Shown: piece after piece, positions 24,101 to 36,100 of the stretch
Position numbering within the stretch: position 1 is the stretch's first letter
Layout: each line of letters starts with the position of its first letter
NCBI GenBank assembly: GCA_943736015.1
Contig: OX031070.1
Coordinates: 37,626,173-37,690,172 of the forward strand
DNA from: Tridacna crocea
Taxonomy: Eukaryota > Mollusca > Bivalvia > Cardiida > Cardiidae
DNA: 64,000 bases
Direction: 5' to 3'
Position numbers and translations under genes: made by a program
Notes under the pieces: generated by a model
What the model was told of the DNA's origin: nothing
The model's database searches: none
What the model saw: the letters and a program-made list of their open reading frames with translations, nothing else

Positions 24101-27100
24101 TTTCCCACCCTTTCATGGACAAAACCCCATCCTTTTCTGTAGAATTTTATCATTTTGATAGAATTCATTTTCCTGCTGTTAATCCTTTGACAAGGGTTAT
24201 GTGGGAAAGCAGCCACTGGCTTTATAAAAGACTTGTACACAGTACTAGTTAAAAGATGAATTCAGATAGGTGAACTGGTGGATGTGGTATAACTGAAATA
24301 AATTTTGTAAAGGACTTTGATTCTTTACCACACAGTACATGTACCATGTTTTGACGACCCTGGAGAAAAAGGCTTTTGAAAACCAGCTCTTTCTACCTTG
24401 TCCACAATGTTTTCAACTCTGTACAAGATGAATTTCATGTTTTGAGGTCCATATCACTTGTCGTTTGCAAATCCTTTCAATTTGGGCAAGTCTGAAATTT
24501 TGATATCTGGTAAAGAGTGTAACACCATACAAACAAACAAGAAAAAACAGTTACCATATTTCTTCTAATAAAGGCATCCTCCTTGATAGAAGCCTCCCCT
24601 CCCCCCCACCCCCACCCCCGATTTGAGCTTTTATTAGGAAAAGTATGGTATTTTACAGAGTGAGAAATTAACTTCCCACTTGCACCAATTTTAGCTTTGT
24701 CACAAATAACTCTTTACCAGAAAGTCAAGAATTTTAGAGGCACTGAAAAGAAAAATGCTTTTGAAAACATTGTGGGAAAAGGAGAAAAATGCTGGTAACT
24801 AGCAATTTCTCCAATACCCACAATGTTTTCTGCCTTGTCAAAGACAGATGAATGTCATCCGTTTAGCCACGATTAATTCATTTACTGCAAATGCTTTCAG
24901 TTTGGACCAGTCATACACTTTGTTCCCAGGTAGAGTGTAAACCCCTTTTCCATACAACCTTACTTTCAACAACTCCAAATAAGAAGCCTTCTGAAAACAT
25001 TTTGGGAAATGGAAAAAATGCTGGTAACCAGCATTTTATCCATTTCCCAAAGTGTTTTCTTTTCTCTGAAAAACAAATTTCATGTTTTGGGTAACATTTA
25101 TTTTTACATTTGCACATGCTTGTAAATGGGACAAGTCTTGATTTTCATTGTTGGTCTCAACAAAATTTTAGGTTTGTCCAAATCGAAAGCATTTGCAAAC
25201 AACAAAATACAAGTGACTGAAAATTTGAAATTTGTTTTGTGAAGGGTAGAAAACATAGTGGGAAAAGGAGAAAATGCTGGTTACCAGCATTTTCTCTTTT
25301 TCCCAGAATGTTTCTAAAGGCTTCTTTCTCAAGGTCGTCAAAAGTAGGAATTGTGTGGCAATGGGCTAAGCATTTGAGTTTAATAATAATTAAAATGTAA
25401 GCTGGTTTTTACTCAAGAGTTTTGTGGTAAGAACTGACTATACCTACCTCTCAGAAAAATGCTTTTTTATAATCCCTTCACCACATGGCAAAATTTTAGA
25501 CTTTAAATTTCAAATGCGTTTGGAGACCACAAACAAAAACTGGCTCAAATTAGAGGATTTGTATGTGATGGGATAGAAAACATTGTGGGAAAGGAAGAAA
25601 ATTCCAAACAACAAAAGTGGAGACTTTTGCAGAGAAAAAATAATTGAGATAAACAAAAAACTATAATTTGGTTCTGCATTTGCAGATAACATGATAATTG
25701 AGATTAAAAAAACTGAAATTTGGTTCTGGATGGGTAGAAAACATTGTGGGAAAAGGATAAAATGCTGGTTATCAGCGTTTTCTCCTTTTCCCACTATGTT
25801 TTTAAAAGGCTTCAATCTCAGGGTTGGAAAAACCAGGGGTTGTTTGGTACAGGGTTAAGCAGCTCACACACTGAGTTTTGCTTAAATTGGAATGGTAGCA
25901 ATATAGTGGGAAAAAGAGAACATGCTAGTATCCATCATTTTCTCCTTTTCCTACAATGTTTCTTAAAGCCTTCTTCTTCAATATTGTTCATATTTGGCAT
26001 TGTATGGAAAAGAGTAAACAGATTTAAAACTAGGTGAATGAAATTGGTATTTTCAGTACAGGAAAGACCAAAACATTGCTCAAATTACTATTCTTTACCA
26101 AATAGCAAAATTTTGGACTGATCCAAATTCAAAGCATTCAAATTCAAATAACATGTGGCTCCAGCAATGGAATTTGTCTTAAACATGATAGAAAAGATTG
26201 TTGAAGATCATGAAAACGCTTATTGTTAGCATTTTCTTTTTCCATAATGTTTTTAAACGCCTTTGAACTTTGTGTCCTGTAAAGTTTGGATTGTGTGGTA
26301 AAAGGTTAACCCCTTATTGAACAATTCATGGACCCATGGAAAGAATTCCTTTTGAAAACATTGTGGGAAAAGGAGAAAATGCTGGTAACCAGCATTCTTT
26401 CCTTTTTATACGCCCGAAGGGTTGTATTATGTTATACCCCCGGTCGTCCGTCCGTCTGTCCGGCCTTACGAGCCTGACATTGTGGGGTTAGGGGTAATTG
26501 TACATTTAGTCTCTATGGGGTTCCTTCTGTCTATCTGGTAGGTATGGGGTTAGGGTTTGTAGGTTTAGGGTTTGTGGGGTCAGGGTTAGCTTGTGGGGTT
26601 AAGTTTGTGGGGTTATTTTGGTGTATTGAATAAAGAGCAATTCGACCTCACAAGGTCCGTCTTGTAAGACCGTCCGTCCGTCCGTCCGTTAGCAATTTCT
26701 TGTGTGCGCAACTCCTCCTACAGTTTTCATCGGAATTATTTGAAACTTGCCACAATGAATCTCCATGATGTCTAGTTGTGCACCTGGGTTTTAGAATTTT
26801 GATCGCTGTTTCCGTTCCAAAATTATCTGCCCTTGATTTCTGAAATAACCAACTTTTCACTTTGAATTTTTGTTCAGGCCATAACTTCCATACCATAAAA
26901 GGTATTAAATTGAAACTACATACACAGATAGAACACATTATGGAGAAGTGCAGTGCACATGAAACATAACTCTGCCACTTCTATTTTTTGAGTTATTGCC
27001 CTTTGTTAATTTTCGGATTGAATTTTTGTCCAGGCCATAACTTCCAAACTATAAAAGCTAATAACTTGCAACTTCATATACTGATAGAACACATTATGGA

Positions 27101-30100
27101 GAAGTGCAGTGCACATGAACCATAACTCTGCCACCGTTATTTTTTGAGTTACAGCCCTTTGTTAATTTTCAGTTTAAATTTTTGTCCAGGCCATAACTTC
27201 TAAACTATAAAAGCGATTAACTTGAAACTTCATACACTGATAGAACACATTGTGGAGAAGTGCATCGCACATGAACCATAACTGTGCCACTTTTATTTTT
27301 TGAGTTATTGCCCTTTGTTAATTTTCACTTTGAATTTTTGTCCAGGCCATAACTTCCAAACTATAAAAGCTAATAACTTGCAACTTCCTACACTGATAGA
27401 ACCTATTATGGAGAAGTCCAGTGCACATGAACCATAACTCTGCGACCTTTATATTTTTAGTTATTGCCCTTTGTTAATTTTCAGTTTGAATTTTTGTCCA
27501 GGCCATAACTCCCAAACTTTAAAACCTATCATCTTGAAACTTCAAAGACTAATAGAACACATTATGAAGAAGTGCACTGCACAAGAACTATAACTCTGCC
27601 ATCCTTCTTTTTTAGTTATTGCCCTTTGTTACTTTTCTCTTTGAATTTTTTATCTTGAACCTTTCAAGACTGATAGAACCTTGTGGAGAACAGCAATTCA
27701 CAAAATTTGTAACTGTGTCATCCTTCTTTTTTTAGCTATTGCCCTTTAATATTTTTCACATATCATGGAGATTAACTACTCTTCATTCATGGCCCTTCCG
27801 TCATTTCAACTCCTTTCACTGACAAGCCCCTTCGGGCGTATATGCGCCGCTTTGCGAAGCTCTTGTTCCACAATGTTTTAGTTTAAACATATTTTATTCA
27901 ATATAATATTTACATACATGGTACTATTCTGGTAGGTAAAGTTACGTGAAAAGGATTGGAACGAAAGCTACTAGCTTATAAAGTTCCTCTCCTGTTTCCA
28001 CAATGTTTTGTATCCATTCTGATGATTCATAGACTAATTCAATTATTTGAACCATGCTCAATTTGTCATCTGCAAAATTACTGCTTTTGATTTTGACAAG
28101 AATATATTTTCACTTGTTTTAACCCATTACCACACAATCCTTACTCTTGATGACCCTGAGAAAGAAGCAGTTGGAAAAAAACACTGTTAGAAAAGGAGAA
28201 AATGCTGGTAACAAGCATTCTCTCCTTTTCCCACAATGTTTTCTACCCCTCACAAAACAAATTTCAAATTGCAGTCACTTTTCTTTTGTGGTCTGCAAAT
28301 GCTTTCTATCCTGACAAAGCTAAAATTTTGTCGTTTGGTAATGAGTTAAAAGGCAAAGAAACATACATAGGAAAACAAAAAAAATAGATACCTTTTTCTT
28401 GTAGAAATCAAATCATGAAACTCTTGTAGGCATAAAATCATGAAAAGTTTGAACTTCAAACCCCCGTCTACTCTAACCGTCGCAATAGCACGCTCTTTTA
28501 TCATGAGCTGATAAAAATTCCCACGCAGTTAGTGTGACATCACCGTTTTTTTTAGATCAATTATAGGGTTTATCGACAATAAGGGCACTAAGGTTTGTTT
28601 TATTGAAATTTGAAGCTCTTGCAGATGATAAATATTTTTATCAAAATCAATTTTGATAAAACTGCACAGCTCCAGATAGCCTGGGAGTGATTTTGACTTC
28701 AAAATGAAAAATATTAATTATTCTCCACTAAACCCTATGTTATGGGCACTCATTGGAATTGTCTCATGGAGACGATTCTAATGAGTACCCACAACATAGG
28801 GTTTGGGAGAGAAATGATGGATTTAGAATACCTTCATTTCCACTTATCTGGAGCTCTGAAAACTTTAACTTAAGTTGTTACCGTTTACCAAACAATACAA
28901 AACAGGCAACTGTTAGAAGAAGGCTTTTTCAAAACACACAACTACCATATTGTAGGTTTTCAAAAGCAGACACAACAAGACCCTGAGAAAGAAGCATTTA
29001 GAAAACATTGTGGGAAAAGGAGAAAATGCTGGTAACCAGCATTTTCTCCTTTTACCACAATGTCTTCTACTCATCACAAAACAAATTTAAAATTTTCGGT
29101 CACTTTTATTCTGTTGTCTGCAGATGCCATCATTTTGGACAAGCCTAATATATTGCCGTTTTGTTAAATGAGTGAAAAGTTTTTGCACGTGCACAAAGTA
29201 TCAACCCAGATCAGCCTGATCAGTCTGCACAGGCTAACTTGGGTTGAAACTGTTGGCTATTTGCTTCAACTCTTTACCAAACGACAAATTTTTGGACTGG
29301 ACTAAATTCAAAGCATCTGCAGACAACAAATTGAATTATGTTAATAGGATGATTTCTGACTCGGGTAGGGTAGGGTAGAAAATATTGTGGGAAAAGGAGA
29401 AAATGCTGGTTTCCAGCATTTTCTCCTTTTCCCACAATATTTTCTATAGGCTTCTTTCTCAGGGTCATTTAAAGTCAGGATTTTGTGGTAATGAGTTAAA
29501 CTTTTAACTCTTTCCCAGACAACGAAATAGTTTGATCACTTGTCGAAATTGAAAGCAAATGTAGACGACATAGTAAATGTGACTCAATAGCTGAAACTTG
29601 ATTTTTTGAAGGAATGAAAACATTGTGGAAAAAGGAGAAATGCTGGTTAACAGGATTTTTTCCTTTTACCAGATTGTTTTCAACAGCTTTCTTTATGAAG
29701 GTAGTTGAAACTCAGGATTGTGTGTTAGTTCATTACCAAACAGAGTTTTAAACCTATATTGAAAGCATTTGCAGACAACAAATTTAATGGAACCCAAGTA
29801 TGTAGGATATAGTCTTTCATATGATTAAAAACATTGTGGGAAAAGGATAAAATACTGGTTATCAGCCTTTTGTCCTTTTCCCACAATGTTTTCAAATAGC
29901 TTTCTCGGGGTTTATTAATCTAAAAAATTTGGAGAAATGTTTCTGCTCCCTGTAATGGTGAAAAAGATGCCATTTTAACCCATTACCACACAATCCTGAC
30001 TTTTAACGAACCTGATAAAGAAGCCTTTTGAAAACATTGTGGGAAAAGGAGAAAATGCTGGTAACCAGCATTTTCTCCTTTTTCCACAATGTTTTCTTCC

Positions 30101-33100
30101 CTTCCTTAACTCTTTACCACACAATCCCGACTTTTAACGACCCTGAGATAGAAGCCTTTTGAAAACATTGTGGGAAAAGGAGAAAATGCTGGTAACCAGC
30201 ATTTTCTCCCTTTCCCACAATGTTTTCTACCCTCCAAAAATCAAAAATCAATTTTTGATTCACATTTATTTTGTCATCTGCAAATGCTTTCAATTTGGAG
30301 TAGTCCAAAATTTTGTTGTTTGGTAAAGAGTTAAACAATTCTCAGTTTTTTTATCACATTTATTTTGTTGTCTGCAAATGTTTTCCATTTGGAATAGTCT
30401 AAAATTTTATCGTTTGGTGAAGGGTTAAAACACTGTGAGAGGAGAAAAGTTTTGTGATCTAAATTTTCTCCTTCTTTTCCCTCACAGTGTGTTTTACCGA
30501 AACTTATCATTTTAGCCAAATGTACTTTGCCGTGGGGACGAATCTAGAATTTTTCTGTTTGGTAAACAATTGACAGTTTTATCAACAGAAGACAAGATTT
30601 TGACAGGCTGAAGCCAGGTGTAGAGAGAATCATGATGGTCATACTGGGCAATCTACAGCTAGGGCAAACAGCTTCATTTTACATACAGAGGGGAGCTTTC
30701 TTAGCCCCTAGGTTTTGTCGTCTGACATGTGAAGGTCAGGAAACCTCATTTCTTGTAAGATAATATTTGTTGTAAGGTCAGGTGACTTGGAAACCTGTTC
30801 ACGGCTGTGTTGAACTATGTTGCCTTGTGCCGAAACTATACAATGAATTTATTATACTACAAAGTTTTACCATTTCAAAGCGCATTAAGCGAAATTTTTC
30901 TGTATTATAACCTCACAAATCAAGTATGCTGATGAAATAGAAATTCCCTTTCTGAGTGCCCCAATTCAATGAAAACTGACATCACTGGGAACTGTCGTCA
31001 CTAAAACGTGCAGTTTGGTGCATTTATGTGCAATCTGGTGATCGTTTGATGCTGCTATTTTGGATGTTGTGTGCACATGTAGTGATGTTTAGGTGGCACT
31101 CAAAAGGGAAACCGGCTTTACGTGGGTTTTGCCAGGGAACTTTATATATATGTTTACAGCCTGTTAACCAACCAGATCATGAGAAATTTCTTTGCAGTAT
31201 AATAATGTTCCCTTGTGCATCTTACTGAAAATCATTTAACGGACCTGCCAGGGTCTGTATTTACCAACCATCCCTAAGAACATTCTCGGTCTTATTCTTC
31301 AAGATTTCCTGACCCATTTGGTTTAGCAAATCAGAAGTCCTGTTACTTTCACATTGACAAAATTTTGACGAATAAGACTAAGAATGTTTAAGAATGGTTG
31401 GTGAAGGACCCAGGTTGATCTTCTCTCACTATCCCTTGAAAGTTCATAGGATAGTTGGGATAAGATCAAAGCATGGTAACTACCAGCTACAGCTGGAAAG
31501 AAAATTTTGTTATACTGCAAAGAAATTCCTTTTGATCTGATTGGATAACATGCTCCGAACATATATAATTATCTTGTACACGGGCAAAACCAATGTAAAA
31601 GCAGTTTCCCTTTCTAGTGCCGAGTATGAATGACTGCACTATTAATGCAACATCCAAAATGGCGGCATCAATCAAGATTAACATCAAGATCATGCGCCAA
31701 GCTGCACGTTGTAGCACGTATTACCAAGGTTTCAGTGACGTCAGCACCCAGTGATGTCAGTTTTCATTGAATTGGGGCACTCAGTAGATTCTACTTCATC
31801 AGCACATTATAAAAAATTTGTTGTACGTTCTGGTAGCAGGGGACTTGGAAACTTGTTCATGGCTGAATCATGTCACCACTTTGCCTTGGGCTCGGGGCGA
31901 CATGATTCACCACAGCCATAAACAAGTTTTCAAATCCCCTGCCACATGACCGTACAGTTAATAATGTCAGTTGAGATGTGAGAAAGCCAGGAAACACATA
32001 TGTAGGCACACAGACTGCTGTGATATGACCAGAGCTTTAAAAAAAGGCTTTAAACTCATTTCTGTCAATGAAACATATTAATTTGGCAGTTTGTCATTAG
32101 TTTCTTATTAATGTTGAGGAAATTTGATAGTATGCAAAGTTTCATGTCATTTAACCCTTTACCAAACAACAAAATTTTGGGCTTGCAGACGATGAAACAA
32201 ATCTCACTGAAAAATTTAGATTCGTATTTGGAAGAGAAGAAAACATTGTGGGAAAAGGAGAAAATGCTGGTTACCAGCATTGTCTCCTTTTCCAACAATG
32301 TTTTCAATAGGCTTCTTTCCTAGGGTCCTTAAAAGTCGGGATTGTGTGGTAAAGGTTTAACCCTTTACCAGATGACAAAATTTTAGCCTTGTACAAAAAG
32401 ATAATTGAAAGCATTTGCAGGCCACAAGTTAGCTAAGGCTATAATGGTATCACTTTTCTTCAATAGAGTAGAAAAACCTGTGGGAAAAGGAGAAAAATGC
32501 TGCTGATCATGTTTTAACCCTTTACCACACAACCCCGACTTTTAACACCTCTTTAAAAGAAGCCTTTTGACAACATTGTGGGAAAAGGAGAAAATGCTGG
32601 TAACCAGCATTTTCTCCTTTTCCCATGGTGTATTCTTCCCTTCCTAAAACAAATTTCAATTCTTTAGTCACTTTTATTTTCTCATCTGCAAATGCTTTCA
32701 ATTTGGACCAATCTAAAATGTTGTGGTTTGGTAAAGAGTTAAAAGGCTACCTCCTAAGGGTCATTAAAAGCCACCAGTGTGTTGTTAAGGGTTAATAAGA
32801 CCAAAAAGATACTTTTCCTCTGTACAAAACCACAAAATTGTAGGCTGGTCTAAAGGAGAATTTGCAGGAGAAAATTGAATGTGGCTCAATGGTGGTATTT
32901 TTGTGTTGGAAAAGGGTAGCTAAACATTGTGGGAAAAGGAGAACATGCTGGTGACCAGCATTTTCTCCTTTTCCCAAAATGCTTATTAAAGCCCTTTTCC
33001 CAAAGATTTATTTTATGAAATTGCTTTGCAAAAGGTTTAATCCTAAGAAGCAGATGTGGAAAGACTTGGTACAAGCCAGTTTCCCCGCTAAGCTTTGCCT

Positions 33101-36100
33101 GCTGTTGCAGCGATGGCCAACTGGATGTAAAATATGCGGTACCATCAATACAAATTAGTTACACAATGAATACAACTTAGGCTCTTTAACATACCACAAA
33201 GTTTTAGACTTGTCCAAATTGAAAGAATATGGAAATGACAAATTAAATGCTGCACAAATGATAGAATTTGTCCATTACAGGATGGGAAACATTGTGGAAT
33301 ACCAGCCTTTTCTCCTTTTCCTACAATGTTTTCAAATCCTTCTCTATCAGGATCGGTAAAACTCTGCATTGTGAGCTGAAGGGTTTAACTTCCTTCTTAC
33401 AATGATATACCGTATAACGTTTTTTTTTTACTGCTGTAAAAGTTTACGAATTTGAGCTAAAAACATGTAATTTAAATTTTTACGATTTTATTTTTTACTA
33501 ATTCTAAACATGCGTAAAATATTACAGCATTAAAAATATCAGTGCATTGTCCACTTTCATTTAAGATTATAAGTGTATTGTTTGTTTTAAATACAGGTTG
33601 AAAGAAAAGTGTCACTCTTTGGCGTGCGAATAGTGGTAATTGTTTTGACGTGCGAATAACTGTTTTAACATATACCTGTATGGTCATAATTGATAACTAA
33701 CTGTGGAGGCACATTGTCATCTGTCATTACTTTTTTCAATCTCTTTAGAAAGCCCTCCTTTAGCTCATCGAAATTTTAAAACCTTGGGTTTTGCAGTTGT
33801 AAAGCCACGTCTTTTCACAAGACCCATTCGTGACATTTTTGAAGCAGCCCAAAGCCGAGTCAAATTCTCATCAACGCCATAACCAACGTGTCGTGTATCA
33901 TGAAGGTGCCTCTTTTACGTGGTGTCAAAGCATTTTTAACCTGAATATTCAATTCACGTATAGTATGGATTGGAATTCTCTATTAGTTTTCTGTTTGGGC
34001 ACGGAAGCCGTGGCTTAAAATACCCAAATAGAGATGACTGATTGAGAGAAGTCCTATCACATGTAATCAGAACACAAGTGAAAAAATTTTTATATTGCGT
34101 GTATTTAGTGCACAGGTATTACATACTGATAACCCTTTATTTCATATGGATACAATACTACGGTTTTACGCTGTAATTATTTACGCGTCGAATTTTTACG
34201 AATATTTTTGATGCGTAAAAATTAGTAAAAATTGGCAGCACGTAAAAAAAACCTGTTATACGGTATTATGGCACTTTAATATTGTAACAAACAAAAAAAT
34301 TATAGACTATTTGAGATTGAAAGCATTTTTAGACAACAAGATAAAATGTGTCCCAAAAGATGAGATTTTTCAAAAGAGCAGAAAGTAATTTAACTTAGTG
34401 GAAAAAGGAGCATTTCCTTCATTTGCTACACTATTCCTACTCTTTCAAAGACTCATGTCAAGTTTTATGCAACACAAGTTTTTATACATGAAGTAATTGA
34501 TGACTTTGGCTGCCAATAAAATGTACAAGACTCAAATGGTTGAATTGGTCTTTAACGCATTACCAAATGACAAAATTTTAAGTTTGTCCAATTCGAAAGC
34601 ATTTGCAGACTACAAAATAAAAGTGACTGAAATTTGAAATATTTTTTGTGAAGGGTAGAAAACATTGTGGGAAAAAGAGAAAATGCTGGTTACCAGCATT
34701 TTCTCCTTTTCCCAAAGCATTTGCAGACTACAAAATAAAAGTGACTGAAATTTGAAATATTTTTTATGAATGGTAGAAAACATTGTGGGAAAAAGAGAAA
34801 ATGCTGGTTACCAGCATTTTCTCCTTTTCCCACAATGTTTTCTATAGGCTTCTTTCTCAGGGGCGTCAAAAGTAGGGATTGCATGGTAATGGGTTAAAAG
34901 AATAAAAAAAAAACGCTGAAGGTAAGGGAGAAATTGCTTGTTGTCTGCCACAGTGTTTGCAAAAGCCATCTTGGACAGGGTAGTTAACCCTTTCCCATAC
35001 GACAAACTTTGGACCCTTCCAAACCGAAAGAGTTTGCAGACGACAATTTTAGACTTGGAGAAAATTGCAGAAAGTTCTCAAAAAGGGTAGAAAACACTGT
35101 GGGAAAAGGAGAAATTGCTCGTTACGAGCAATTTCTCCTTCTCCCACAGTGTTTTCAAAGACTTTTACGGCAGACACATAAAAACCAGGGCTTGTTTGGG
35201 AAAGGGTTAAGACATGGAACTGTTTGCTAAAAGGTCGAGTACATATATAAGGGAGATAAGTCAGGAAAAATCCCATCTTGTGTTACAGAATTATCTTTCT
35301 TGTCCAATATAGAAGCATTGGTGTACAAAAGACTGATACATATTAGGGTTGTGGCTCTCCCATTCTTCTCTCACAGCTGATTATTGTTTCAGTGATGACA
35401 ATGTGGGAAAGCAACCATGGCTTGAGAATAATATTGTGCAAAGCAGTGATAAAAGAAACTATAGGAAAGTATGGGCAGGTGGTCTGGCTATTGCAATGTG
35501 TCTGACATAATATTGAAAACTTTGTTAAACATCATACAAACTACAGCCAAACATTCACATAATTATTTGGAGAAAATGCTGCTAATCAGCATTTTGTCTT
35601 TTTCACACATTATTTTTAAAAAGTTTATTCCAAAGGGTACAGAAGTATAGGATTGTTTGGATTAGGAGTAAGTCAATTGATATGCGATCAGAAGGCCTTC
35701 TTATGATCCAAGTTGCTAACAGAGCTCCAGATAAGAGGGAGTGATTGTATTCTTAATCCATTATTTTGCTTCCAAACACTATGTTGTGGGTACTCATTAG
35801 AATGGTCTCGATGAGACGATTCTAATGAGTACCCACTACATAGGGTTTGGTGGAGAATAATTAATATTTCACTCTTAAAATCAATATCACTCCTTCTATC
35901 AGGAGCTCTGTTCAAATGCTGGTCATGCAAGAGTTATGTTTAGCAAGGTATTATAGAGGTCCAGTCTAATTTGTAAAATCCTAATAAGACTGAAAAACTA
36001 CTGAAAATGATGTAAAGAACAATCATAAAAGGTTATGAAGGGAAGAAATCAGAAGAAATGTGTTTTTTTCCACAGATTTTAAAAAAAACAAATTCATTTG

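Larger units (their letters stand above)
26306..27890 (+). mobile_element. PalT copy interrupted by a 1.46-kb element
   Basis: Head and first arm at 26306-26403; the second arm resumes as TTCCACAATGTTTTAG at 27868. The intervening element inserted within the hairpin. Confidence 0.85.
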
